From the NCBI GenBank assembly GCA_944372715.1, contig CALVZZ010000035.1, positions 1 to 10,169 of the forward strand: 10,169 nt of DNA, written 5' to 3'. Made by a program: the position numbers and the translations under genes. Positions 1 to 7,372 of the stretch are shown here, piece by piece. Under the pieces are notes generated by a model that saw only the letters and a list, made by a program, of their open reading frames with translations, was not told where the DNA came from and made no database searches. Source of the DNA: an uncultured Clostridia bacterium (GTDB taxonomy: Bacteria > Bacillota > Clostridia > Christensenellales > UBA1242). The first letter of the stretch is position 1; each line of letters starts with the position of its first letter.

Positions 1-1
1 A

Positions 2-697
2 GCATTGCTTATTAATGCAGAAATAAAATCTAACAAGATAAAAGAAGCAAAACGCAGTTTAAAATTTTTATTGACAATAAATCCCGTAAGTGTTGTGGCA
101 AAAATTTTAGAGGCTAAATTAGAAAAAAATGTAAACTTGGAAAATTACAAGTCAATTTTGATGAGTGCATTTGATTATGCCTATACACAACAGCAATTTG
201 CTGAAATTTATAAGGATTTAAGCTATTATTTTGAACAAAAGTCAGATTTTGAAACTGCGTATTGTTTAATGAGAGCAAGTGTAAGTTTTTCAGATAGTTT
301 AGAAATTGAAATAGAACAGAAAAAACTTCACGCAAAGTTTAAAGATGTTGGAATAAAACTTCCAGAAATGGAGGCGAAAGATGTAGAGAATAAACTTTTG
401 TCTTTAAACATTCCAATTTTTATAAAAGAAGATATGTTCTTAGCTGTTTGTGATGGATATGTTTCTTATTTAGAGAGTGGACAAGCTAACATTGAAGGAA
501 AAGAACTTTACAGAAATCTTATTTTAAATATGACAAATAATCAAAATTTAATTTATGATTTGGAAGACTCTGTTGTTTTAAAAGATAAGGATAAAAAAGA
601 TGATGAAGTTGTTGAAAAAAGCAAAATTAAAAAACATAAACAAGGTTCTGTGGACGAAGTAAACAAGGTTGAAGCTTACAACAAAAGAAAAAAATAA
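2..697 (+). CDS. TPR-like protein of unknown function, 5' partial
   Basis: The reading frame is already open at base 2, so the gene most likely begins upstream of the window; the TTG at 5 has no ribosome-binding site in view. About 231 residues are visible. The first 110 or so look helical, with alternating small and hydrophobic residues as in tetratricopeptide (TPR) repeats: one unit near residues 12-45 with an L-x-x-NP turn, another near 58-95 rich in Tyr, Phe and Ala. The middle (about 120-180) is a mixed helical region without a recognisable motif, and the last 40 residues are Lys/Asp/Glu-rich and probably disordered. No signal peptide or membrane segment is visible in this part. It lies 37 bases upstream of a lipoprotein gene on the same strand, so the two may be co-transcribed. 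I do not recognise a specific family; the TPR assignment is by pattern only and the role is unknown. Confidence 0.6.
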   Translation, partial: ALLINAEIKSNKIKEAKRSLKFLLTINPVSVVAKILEAKLEKNVNLENYKSILMSAFDYAYTQQQFAEIYKDLSYYFEQKSDFETAYCLMRASVSFSDSLEIEIEQKKLHAKFKDVGIKLPEMEAKDVENKLLSLNIPIFIKEDMFLAVCDGYVSYLESGQANIEGKELYRNLILNMTNNQNLIYDLEDSVVLKDKDKKDDEVVEKSKIKKHKQGSVDEVNKVEAYNKRKK

Positions 698-734
698 AAC
701 AAATAAATTTTAACAATAAAATGGAGAAAATAAT

Positions 735-1694
735 ATGAAAAAAATTGCTTTGATAATGTGTGCATTATTTTGTTTATCGGTTTTTACAGCTTGTGGTGAA
801 AACAATATTGTTTTTACAACGCAAAAATTTAAAGAAAGTAACATTTTTAATGAGTATTTAAATATATCTTCAAAATACAATGACTTTATTTCTAATTTTG
901 AACAGGCATATGCTAATTCAATAGAAACAACGGAAGGATCAGTGTTTACAAGCTCTACAATGAGTTATAAAATTATGCAAGATTTAATTTTACTTACAAT
1001 GCCTATTTTTGAAATAGGTCAACCTGTAAGTAATCAGGTGGTATATTATCAAAATATTAATTTTAATTATTTTTCATCGCAATCTCCAATTTGCTTTAAG
1101 TACTTTGTAAACAGTGGAAATCAAGCTGGGGCAAAATACACATATAGGGCAGAATGTGAAAATGCTGTTTGGATTGGAAATGATAATGAGAATGAAATTA
1201 TTGAAAATTTAACAATAGATTACACACTTGAAGTTGATTTTAACGACAATACATCTTTAAAAGAATATACTATAACAACTTCTTGTGAACAAGCTTATGA
1301 GTTTTCAAACACATATGTTATTAGCTTTGATGAAAAAACATCATATATCTTTGTTGAAGTAAAAAATAGTGTAGATGAAATGTCTAATATGCAAATTGAA
1401 TATTATTCACTTTCTGATGACTACCAAATTTCAAGAATTGTAAATTATCAATATACAGACTTTGCTCCAACCTATAATCTTATAGATTTTATGTTTAAAG
1501 ATTACAATGGACGAGTAAAATTTTCTTATGAAGGAACAACAAGACCTGCACAAATTAAGGGATTAAAAAATGTGACATATTCAGATTTTGCTAAAATTGT
1601 GGAGTCGGACAAACAAAATAATACACGAGCTAAATATTCCTATGAAATTTTACAAGGGAGAATTTCAGTGGATAAGTTTGGGAGTTTGATTTAA
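735..1694 (+). CDS. Putative lipoprotein of unknown function
   Basis: A 319-residue protein with a classical bacterial lipoprotein signal: Lys2-Lys3, a hydrophobic stretch from about residue 4 to 17, then a lipobox F-T-A-C with Cys20 as the predicted lipidated residue. It should therefore be exported by Sec, processed by signal peptidase II and anchored to the outer face of the membrane. The mature part is rich in Asn, Tyr, Thr and Ser with alternating hydrophobic residues, suggesting beta structure, but I recognise no family. The start is supported by GGAG at 723-726, eight bases before the ATG. The TAA stop shares its last base with the ATG of the HelD-like gene, which implies translational coupling. 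Confident as a lipoprotein gene; function unknown. Confidence 0.82.
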   Translation: MKKIALIMCALFCLSVFTACGENNIVFTTQKFKESNIFNEYLNISSKYNDFISNFEQAYANSIETTEGSVFTSSTMSYKIMQDLILLTMPIFEIGQPVSNQVVYYQNINFNYFSSQSPICFKYFVNSGNQAGAKYTYRAECENAVWIGNDNENEIIENLTIDYTLEVDFNDNTSLKEYTITTSCEQAYEFSNTYVISFDEKTSYIFVEVKNSVDEMSNMQIEYYSLSDDYQISRIVNYQYTDFAPTYNLIDFMFKDYNGRVKFSYEGTTRPAQIKGLKNVTYSDFAKIVESDKQNNTRAKYSYEILQGRISVDKFGSLI

Positions 1695-3694
1695 TGTTAG
1701 AAAACGATGAATTAGAAAAAGAAAAAGTATATTTAGAAAAAGTTTCTAATACTCTAAAAAACAAACTAAATTTTTTAAATAAAACATATCAAAATTATAG
1801 CGAAAGAACTCACGAACTTTCAAAATTTATAGCAGACAACTTTTATGATATGGACGCACAAGAAGCTGCTGTCCAAAGAAATTTGCTTGATAACTTAAAT
1901 CTTGAAAAAGAAGATGTAAGTCAAGCAATTTTTAAAGTGTCTAAGCAAAATGAAAGAGCTTATTTTGGTAGGGTTGACTTTAAAGAGGAAAGCGAAGAAA
2001 GTTATCAAAAATGTTATATTGGCATTTCGTATTTAGAAAACACTGAGGGCTTTCCTTATGTTTTAGATTGGCGAGCACCTATTTCTAGTGTTTACTACGA
2101 TTATGAACTTGGTAAAGCAGAGTACTTTGCACCAGATGGAAAGATTAGAGGAGACATCAACTTAAAAAGACAATATAAGGTGGAAGGCGACAAACTTATT
2201 TATGCTTTTGACAGTTCGCTAACAATTAATGATGAAATTTTGCAAAACACCTTAGGTCAAAATTCCACTTCTAAAATGAAAGAAATTGTTTCAACAATAC
2301 AAAAAGAACAAAATCAAATTATTAGAAGTTCTGATTTTGAAAATCTTTTAGTTCAAGGAATTGCTGGTTCAGGCAAAACTTCAATTGCACTTCATAGAGT
2401 GGCATATTTGCTGTATAAAAATAAGATATCTTCAAAAGATATTGTTATTGTTTCTCCAAGTTCACTTTTTTCAGATTACATATCTGATGTATTGCCAGAG
2501 CTTGGAGAACAAAATGTTCAGTCTACCACTTTTGAGGAAATAGCAAGAGAAGAACTTCAAAGTATTATCAATTTTGAAAGTAGAGCAGATATGATTGAAG
2601 ATTTGCTTTTAGGTAATGTTGAAAGGGCAAAAGAAGTTAGTTATAAGGAAGGTTCGGAATTTTTTGATAGCTTAAAGACATTTTTAAATAATGCAACCAC
2701 TTTGAGTTTTGAAGCAAAAGATGTAAATTTAGGTGATAAAAAAATTAAGGCAGATGTTATTAACAATCTTTACAATGAGAGATATAAAAGCAAAATCCCT
2801 GCTGTAAGAATAGAGTGGATTGCTGATTATATTATAGACCAAATTGAATTAGAGCAAAAAAATGTGGAAGCATTGTCTAAAAGAATTAAAAAAGTTCTTT
2901 TAGGTATGTTTAAAATTACAAATATTACTGAAATCTATCTCACTTTTTTAAATGCTATTGGAATGAGTTTAGATATTTTTGCAAGAAAAAATGTTTTGCA
3001 TTTTGAAGATGTTGCACCTATTTTGTATATTAAAGATTTCCTTTTAGGAACAACTCAGTTTAAAGAAGTTAAGTTTGCTATTATTGATGAAATGCAAGAT
3101 TATAGTGAAATTGCATTGAGTTTAATTTCAAAAAGATATCCTTGTCCTAAAACAATTTTGGGTGATATTTATCAAAGTGTGGAGAGAATTTTAAATCATC
3201 AATATTTGGAAATTTTAGCAAGGGAGTTAAACGAAGCAAAACTTATAAAGCTTGCTAAGACATATCGTTCAACAAAAGAAATTACTGAATATTGTCAAAA
3301 TCTTATAGGTCTTAAAGGGGCAATAAATTTTGATAGACACGGAGATGAAGTTAAATTTATAAATTCTGAAAATTTAAATTTTGAACTAAGTCAGGAAATA
3401 GAAATATGCAAAAGTAAAAATTTTAAACATATTGCTATAATAACACCAACAATGAAGGAAGCAGAGAGCTTGTACATAAATAGTCCAAGTTTAGAAAATG
3501 TTACATTGGTTTCTGACTTGACGAGTGAATTGCCAGAAGGAGTTATAATTATTCCTTCTACAATATGTAAGGGATTGGAATTTGATTGCGTTATTTCAGT
3601 TAGAAAAACACCAAAAAATTATTTGCAAAAGAACACGGAATATATAACTGCAACAAGGGCATTACATAGACTTTGCATTATTGACATAAAGTAA
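1694..3694 (+). CDS. helD: HelD-like RNA polymerase recycling ATPase (UvrD/Rep-type superfamily 1)
   Basis: A 666-residue superfamily 1 ATPase. The first 75 or so residues are charged and helical, consistent with the N-terminal coiled coil that HelD inserts into the RNA polymerase secondary channel. Residues about 90-190 (Y-F-G-R-V-D-F, then V-L-D-W-R-A-P-I-S-S-V-Y-Y) match the conserved block typical of HelD before the motor. Walker A is G-I-A-G-S-G-K-T at 222-229, Walker B I-I-D-E-M-Q-D at 463-469, motif III G-D-x-x-Q at 490-494, a Y-R-S-T motif follows, and the final T-R-A (654-656) resembles motif VI. HelD uses ATP to release RNA polymerase from DNA or stalled complexes; it is not thought to unwind DNA. 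At 666 residues it is shorter than B. subtilis HelD (about 770). The start uses GGGAG at 1680-1684, nine bases upstream, inside the lipoprotein gene. A general UvrD-like helicase is the alternative, but the N-terminal blocks favour HelD. Confidence 0.85.
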   Translation: MLENDELEKEKVYLEKVSNTLKNKLNFLNKTYQNYSERTHELSKFIADNFYDMDAQEAAVQRNLLDNLNLEKEDVSQAIFKVSKQNERAYFGRVDFKEESEESYQKCYIGISYLENTEGFPYVLDWRAPISSVYYDYELGKAEYFAPDGKIRGDINLKRQYKVEGDKLIYAFDSSLTINDEILQNTLGQNSTSKMKEIVSTIQKEQNQIIRSSDFENLLVQGIAGSGKTSIALHRVAYLLYKNKISSKDIVIVSPSSLFSDYISDVLPELGEQNVQSTTFEEIAREELQSIINFESRADMIEDLLLGNVERAKEVSYKEGSEFFDSLKTFLNNATTLSFEAKDVNLGDKKIKADVINNLYNERYKSKIPAVRIEWIADYIIDQIELEQKNVEALSKRIKKVLLGMFKITNITEIYLTFLNAIGMSLDIFARKNVLHFEDVAPILYIKDFLLGTTQFKEVKFAIIDEMQDYSEIALSLISKRYPCPKTILGDIYQSVERILNHQYLEILARELNEAKLIKLAKTYRSTKEITEYCQNLIGLKGAINFDRHGDEVKFINSENLNFELSQEIEICKSKNFKHIAIITPTMKEAESLYINSPSLENVTLVSDLTSELPEGVIIIPSTICKGLEFDCVISVRKTPKNYLQKNTEYITATRALHRLCIIDIK

Positions 3695-3712
3695 AACAAT
3701 TAAGGGGGATAT

Positions 3713-5074
3713 ATGGTTTTTGATTATGCTGTAATTGGTGGTGGCATTATTGGAACTTCTGTTTTTAATAAGATTATTAGGAAAGGAAAGTCCTGTGTTT
3801 TAATTGAAAAAGAACTTGATTTGTCAACGGGAGCTACAAAAGCAAACAGTGGGCTTATTCACGCAGGATTTGATGCTGAAACGGGTAGTTTGAAAGCTAA
3901 ATTCAATGTAAGGGGAAACGCCCTTATTGAAGGGCTTGTAAAACAATTAAAAATCCCATTTAAAAGAACGGGAGCTGTTGTTGTTGGTAATGACCTTGAA
4001 ATGCTCAATACCCTTTGTGAAAGGGGAATAAAAAATGGAGTAAAGGACTTAGAGATTATAAAAGATGATGAGCTAAGAAAGATTGTTCCAAATTTAAACG
4101 AAGACATTAAGTATGGTCTTTTAGCAAAATCGGCAGGTCTTATTTCTCCATATATGTTTGCTATTGCACTTGCAGAAGAAGGAGCAAAAAATGGTGGAGT
4201 TGTCAAACTTGATTACAACATACAAAACATCTCATATAAAAATGATGTTTTTACAATAAGTTCTGACATTGAAAAAATACAATGTAAAAGAGTTGTAAAT
4301 TGTGCAGGTGCTGGCTTTAATGATGTTTCCAAACTGTTAGGAGTGGAAGAATTTCCAATAAAATTTAGGCGTGGAGAGTACATTGTTATAGATAAGTCGG
4401 ATTTTGTAAAGTTGTCTGTATTTCCACTTCCTACGGCGCTAGGGAAGGGTATTTTAGCAACGCCCACAATAGATGGGAATATATTGTTAGGGCCAACGGC
4501 AGAAGACATAGACAAGTACAATACAGAAACAACAAGTTTGGGTATAGATAAGATTTTAAATTATGTGAAAACGACATTTAAAAATGTTCCACTAAGCAAA
4601 AATATAAGACAATTTTCTGGAATTAGAGTGAGTGTTGGAGAAGATTTCATTGTTCAAAAGAGTAAAAAAGATGGCAATGTGGTTTTAATTGCTGGAATAA
4701 ACTCTCCTGGCCTTACTTCTGCCCCTGCAATTGCTGAATATGTTGTAGAAGAACTTTTTGGTGAAAAAAATGAAGATATTTCAATTTTACCCAGAGAAAG
4801 TTATTTTCAGGGTGATAGTGGGAAAATTGTTTGTAGGTGTGAAAAAATTGGAGAAAATGAAATTTTAAAAGCATTAAATTCACCTGTGCCTTGTTTAACT
4901 GTTGATGCAGTGAAAAGAAGGGTTAGAGCAGGTATGGGTAGGTGCCAAGGTGGACAATGTATGATTGAAGTGTGCAAACTAATTGCAAAAAAATATGGAC
5001 TTAAACTTGAAGACATAAAAAAGGAAAGCAAAAACAGTTTTGTTATGTTTAAGGGAGATGACTATGAAAACTGA
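3713..5074 (+). CDS. GlpA-like FAD-dependent dehydrogenase with C-terminal [2Fe-2S] domain
   Basis: A 453-residue flavoprotein of the DAO/GlpA family. The N-terminus has the FAD-binding Rossmann motif G-G-G-I-I-G (9-14) followed by E-K, then the A-N-S-G-L-I-H-A-G segment typical of GlpA/LhgO-type enzymes. A second FAD-contacting segment (I-N-S-P-G-L-T-S-A-P) is near residue 330. The C-terminus is a BFD-like [2Fe-2S] domain with Cys374, Cys376, Cys411 and Cys416 in C-R-C...G-R-C-Q-G-G-Q-C, as in anaerobic glycerol-3-phosphate dehydrogenase subunit A. The likely reaction is oxidation of glycerol-3-phosphate or a similar 2-hydroxy substrate, passing electrons to the partner flavoprotein; the exact substrate is an inference because no glpK or glpF is in view. 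AAGGGGG at 3702-3708 is four bases before the ATG. The end overlaps the next gene by 11 bases, which supports joint synthesis with its neighbours. Confidence 0.85.
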   Translation: MVFDYAVIGGGIIGTSVFNKIIRKGKSCVLIEKELDLSTGATKANSGLIHAGFDAETGSLKAKFNVRGNALIEGLVKQLKIPFKRTGAVVVGNDLEMLNTLCERGIKNGVKDLEIIKDDELRKIVPNLNEDIKYGLLAKSAGLISPYMFAIALAEEGAKNGGVVKLDYNIQNISYKNDVFTISSDIEKIQCKRVVNCAGAGFNDVSKLLGVEEFPIKFRRGEYIVIDKSDFVKLSVFPLPTALGKGILATPTIDGNILLGPTAEDIDKYNTETTSLGIDKILNYVKTTFKNVPLSKNIRQFSGIRVSVGEDFIVQKSKKDGNVVLIAGINSPGLTSAPAIAEYVVEELFGEKNEDISILPRESYFQGDSGKIVCRCEKIGENEILKALNSPVPCLTVDAVKRRVRAGMGRCQGGQCMIEVCKLIAKKYGLKLEDIKKESKNSFVMFKGDDYEN

Positions 5075-6278
5075 TGTTGTTGTAATTGGTGGTGGCCCAG
5101 CTGGAATGTCTGCGAGTCTGGAAGCAAGCAAACAGGGTGCAAGTGTCGTGCTTATTGATGTGGAATCAAGATTGGGTGGAATCTTAAACCAGTGTATTCA
5201 TAATGGCTTTGGGTTAAAGCATTTTAAAGAAGAATTAACAGGGCCAGAGTTTGCTGAAAGACTTGCGCAAAAAGTGTATCAAAGCAATATAACCGTTATG
5301 CTTAACAGTTATGTTAACTATGTGGGTAAAAACAAAGTTTTTGTTATAACTCCAAATGGACAAGAGGAAATTGAATGTAAAAGCATTGTTTTATCTTGTG
5401 GAGCAAGGGAAAGAACGGCAGGAGAAATTTATTTAAAGGGCAAAAGATTAGCTGGTGTTTATACAGCAGGCACAGTTCAAAAAATGATTAATTTTTACGG
5501 AAAGTTGCCAGGTAAAAATGCTGTAATTTTGGGGAGTGGTGACATTGGACTTATAATGGCAAGAAGATTAACCCTTGAAGGTGTAAAGGTTAAGAGTATT
5601 TTTGAAATTATGGGACATTCTTCTGGTCTTAGAAGAAACATAAGACAATGCGTTGAAGATTTTGAAATACCACTTTTGTATAATCATACAATTACAAGAG
5701 TTGTTGGAGATGAAAGGGTAGAAGGTGTTTATTTTGCAGAAGTAGATGAAAATAAAAATCCAAAACTTGAAACAGAAAAATTTTTGAAATGTGATTGTGT
5801 TTTGCTTTCTGTTGGTTTGGTTCCAGAAAACTCGCTTTTACCAGATGAAACTAAAAGAGAAAAATTTGTTGTGGTTGATGATGAAAGACAAACGAGTGTA
5901 GATGGAATTTTTATGTCTGGCAATGTGCTTCATATTCACGATTTAGCAGACAATGCAACAGAAGAAGGTGAAATTGCAGGTAAGTTTGCAGGATTATATG
6001 CAATAGAAAAATTAAAAAGATATGACAAAGTAAAAGTTTATTTTTCAAACAAAGTTTCCTATTGTATGCCACAGCTTGTAAACAAAAAAGAAGATGGAAA
6101 ATTTACAATTTACCTTAGAGCTAATGATAATTTCTTAAAAAAATATATAAAGGTTAAATGTGGAGATGTGGATATATGCAAAAAATTTTGCATTGGAATA
6201 ACCACAGGTGAAATGCAAGAAGTTGAAGTTGAATATTCTAAAATTCAAGGCGATTTGTTTGTTGATATAGGAGATTAG
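5064..6278 (+). CDS. FAD/NAD(P)-dependent oxidoreductase, partner of the GlpA-like dehydrogenase
   Basis: A 404-residue pyridine nucleotide-disulfide-type oxidoreductase. It has an FAD Rossmann motif G-G-G-P-A-G (9-14), the family segment L-N-Q-C-I-H-N-G-F-G (41-50) with Cys44, a C-G-A-R-E-R segment near 112, a second nucleotide-binding motif G-S-G-D-I-G (157-162) and the F-M-S-G-N-V-L-H-I-H-D signature closing the FAD site. This family is regularly found between a GlpA-like dehydrogenase and a DUF1667 protein, where it probably relays electrons from the dehydrogenase to NAD(P) or another acceptor. I chose ATG 5064 because AGGGAG at 5052-5057 lies six bases upstream; the in-frame TTG at 5040 and the ATG at 5058 have no usable ribosome-binding site. 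The start lies inside the end of the previous gene, indicating coupled translation. Family confident, physiological acceptor unknown. Confidence 0.86.
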   Translation: MKTDVVVIGGGPAGMSASLEASKQGASVVLIDVESRLGGILNQCIHNGFGLKHFKEELTGPEFAERLAQKVYQSNITVMLNSYVNYVGKNKVFVITPNGQEEIECKSIVLSCGARERTAGEIYLKGKRLAGVYTAGTVQKMINFYGKLPGKNAVILGSGDIGLIMARRLTLEGVKVKSIFEIMGHSSGLRRNIRQCVEDFEIPLLYNHTITRVVGDERVEGVYFAEVDENKNPKLETEKFLKCDCVLLSVGLVPENSLLPDETKREKFVVVDDERQTSVDGIFMSGNVLHIHDLADNATEEGEIAGKFAGLYAIEKLKRYDKVKVYFSNKVSYCMPQLVNKKEDGKFTIYLRANDNFLKKYIKVKCGDVDICKKFCIGITTGEMQEVEVEYSKIQGDLFVDIGD

Positions 6279-6279
6279 T

Positions 6280-6621
6280 ATGGAAACAGTATGTATTTGT
6301 TGCCCTATTGGTTGCAGGTTAAAAGTTGAAAAAGTAAAAGATGAAATTGTTGTTACAGGCAATACTTGTCCAAGAGGTAAAGAGTACGGTATAAGTGAAT
6401 TTACTTTACCAAAAAGAGTGCTAACGACATCAGTAGTTTTTAATTCTTTTACATTGACTTTAAAAACAAATATTGCAATTGATAAAAAATTACAAAAGTC
6501 TGCATTAATGCAAATTAAAAATATTAAAGAAAAAGATTATAATATTGGCGATGTGGTTATAGAAAACATTTTAGAAACGGGTGCAAATGTTGTTGTTACA
6601 GGCAAACTAAAGAATGTTTAA
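6280..6621 (+). CDS. DUF1667 protein with four-cysteine cluster motif
   Basis: A 113-residue cytoplasmic protein of the DUF1667 family. The N-terminus has C-I-C-C-P-I-G-C and later G-N-T-C-P-R-G, giving Cys5, Cys8, Cys12 and Cys30 (C-x2-C-x3-C-x17-C). That spacing resembles the [4Fe-4S] site at the start of molybdopterin oxidoreductases, so an iron-sulfur cluster is a reasonable inference, not something shown here; zinc is possible. The rest is a small beta-rich domain ending in a V-V-V-T-G-K segment. It starts one base after the stop of the FAD/NAD(P) oxidoreductase, with AGGAG at 6269-6273 six bases upstream, and is the third member of the conserved redox trio. It probably acts as a small electron-transfer or assembly subunit of the flavoprotein pair. 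The gene is followed at once by a bidirectional terminator. Confidence 0.85.
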   Translation: METVCICCPIGCRLKVEKVKDEIVVTGNTCPRGKEYGISEFTLPKRVLTTSVVFNSFTLTLKTNIAIDKKLQKSALMQIKNIKEKDYNIGDVVIENILETGANVVVTGKLKNV

Positions 6622-6629
6622 AAATTATA

Positions 6630-6669
6630 AAAAACATTCAAATTTAAAACTTTACTTTTGAGTGTTTTT
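6630..6669. terminator. Bidirectional intrinsic terminator between convergent genes
   Basis: A 13-base stem (6630-6642 with 6657-6669), all paired with one G-U on the plus-strand RNA, surrounds a 14-base loop. The stem ends in As on the left and Ts on the right, so each strand's transcript finishes in a U run. It lies 8 bases past the DUF1667 stop and 8 bases past the stop of the convergent DUF378 gene, and so can end both transcripts. Confidence 0.8.
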
Positions 6670-6677
6670 AGTTCGTT

Positions 6678-7178
6678 TTATCTATCTAAATCTTCTTCGT
6701 TAAAATCTTTATAGCCCAAGCTTTTATAGTTTATGGAATCGGTTTTTTCCTCTTTTATGTTTTGAATTTCTTCCTTATATCTTGAAAAATCTCTTGGAAA
6801 TCTTCCTCCGTTATCTTCATATATTTCGTAGTCATCTATGTTAAAATGTCTTTTTTCGCTTGGGTAATGTGTTTCATTTCTTCTATCAGCAAAATCTCTG
6901 TCAGCTTCCATTCTGGAGCTTTGAAAAGCTTTTGTATCATTTTTTGTGTGCTTTGTTTTTTCAAAGCCGTCATCATTTATTTTTATTCTTCCTTTTCCTC
7001 GTATTAGCTGTATGACAATCCAGACAGACGCAACACCAATAAAAAAATATACTATTCTTGAAAACATACTAGCCTGCGAACCAAACAGTCCAGCAACAAA
7101 ATCGTATTGAAGAGCACCAATTGAAAGCCAATTTAATGCACCTAAAATAATTAAGGTAAAGGATATAAAAGTTATCAT
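6678..7178 (-). CDS. DUF378 membrane protein with long charged C-terminal tail
   Basis: A 166-residue protein. Residues 1-60 match the DUF378 family: a first membrane helix at about 3-23 containing L-G-A-L-N-W, a short loop with the family-like D-x-V-A-x-L-F-G and S-R-I-V-Y-x-x-I-G-V-A, and a second helix at about 40-59. Typical DUF378 proteins are about 70-90 residues and end soon after the second helix. Here roughly 100 further residues follow, very rich in Asp, Glu, Arg and Lys, low in hydrophobics and probably disordered. The gene is read away from greA and towards the shared terminator. AAGGAG (minus strand, plus-strand positions 7184-7189) is five bases before the ATG. The role of DUF378 is unknown; a membrane or envelope role is inferred only from the two helices. 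Confidence 0.78.
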   Translation of the reverse strand: MITFISFTLIILGALNWLSIGALQYDFVAGLFGSQASMFSRIVYFFIGVASVWIVIQLIRGKGRIKINDDGFEKTKHTKNDTKAFQSSRMEADRDFADRRNETHYPSEKRHFNIDDYEIYEDNGGRFPRDFSRYKEEIQNIKEEKTDSINYKSLGYKDFNEEDLDR

Positions 7179-7223
7179 AAAAACTCCTTGGTTAATTTAT
7201 GAATATTTTGCCTAAATTTTCAT

Positions 7224-7229
7224 ATTATA
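7224..7229 (-). promoter_or_regulatory. Candidate -10 element for the DUF378 gene
   Basis: On the minus strand this reads TATAAT, preceded two bases earlier by TG. It would place the transcript start about 30-40 bases before the DUF378 ATG. No good -35 lies 16-18 bases upstream; a TTGACT at 7238-7243 is too close to pair with it. A possible promoter only. Confidence 0.3.
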
Positions 7230-7262
7230 TGCAAGTGAGTCAAAAAAACTTTAACATTTTTC

Positions 7263-7291
7263 TTGACAAAAAAATATTATATGACTATAAT
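7263..7291 (+). promoter_or_regulatory. Consensus SigA promoter of greA
   Basis: TTGACA at 7263-7268 and TATAAT at 7286-7291 are separated by exactly 17 bases, a perfect match to the vegetative sigma factor consensus. Transcription should start near 7298, giving a leader of about 75 bases before the greA ATG. Such a match suggests strong constitutive initiation, so any control may act on the leader. Confidence 0.9.
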
Positions 7292-7295
7292 CTCG

Positions 7296-7316
7296 TTTGT
7301 TTAATTTGTAAACAAA
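7296..7316. repeat. 8-base inverted repeat at the greA transcription start
   Basis: TTTGTTTA (7296-7303) and TAAACAAA (7309-7316) are perfect inverted copies around a five-base centre. The repeat begins four bases after the -10 element and covers the predicted start point. It could be an operator for a dimeric regulator or a hairpin at the 5' end of the mRNA; the sequence cannot decide between them. Confidence 0.5.
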
Positions 7317-7331
7317 ATGTTAAAAAGTTAT

Positions 7332-7358
7332 GGTCTTTGCAAAAAGATTGATTTTTTT
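7332..7358 (+). promoter_or_regulatory. Terminator-like hairpin with T run in the greA leader
   Basis: GGTCTTT (7332-7338) can pair with AAAGATT (7343-7349) using two G-U pairs, closing a GCAA tetraloop of the stable GNRA type. Two bases later come seven Ts (7352-7358), directly before the ribosome-binding site at 7361-7367. The layout is that of a weak intrinsic terminator or pause site placed to attenuate greA. The stem is short and AT-rich, so efficiency would be low. Confidence 0.4.
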
Positions 7359-7372
7359 ATAAGGAGGGCAAT

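Noticed and set aside
2361..2543. 60-codon plus-strand frame inside helD
   Set aside because: It overlaps the Walker A region of helD in another frame and has no sign of independent translation.
3681..3709. TTGACA near the end of helD as a promoter for the redox trio
   Set aside because: At 17-base spacing the -10 position reads GGGGGA, part of the ribosome-binding region, so there is no usable promoter.
3920..4026. Two G/C hairpins (GCCCTT/AAGGGC and CCCTTT/AAAGGG) in the GlpA-like gene
   Set aside because: They are short, lie inside conserved coding sequence, and neither has a T run; probably incidental.
3859..4521. Open frames on the minus strand within the GlpA-like gene
   Set aside because: They lie opposite a well-conserved gene, have no family resemblance and no ribosome-binding site; they are shadows of plus-strand codon use. 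The same applies to the other antisense frames in the window, including those opposite greA, dnaX and its tail.
5040..5063. TTG 5040 or ATG 5058 as the start of the FAD/NAD(P) oxidoreductase
   Set aside because: AGGGAG at 5052-5057 is correctly spaced only for ATG 5064, and the FAD motif then lies at the usual distance from the N-terminus.
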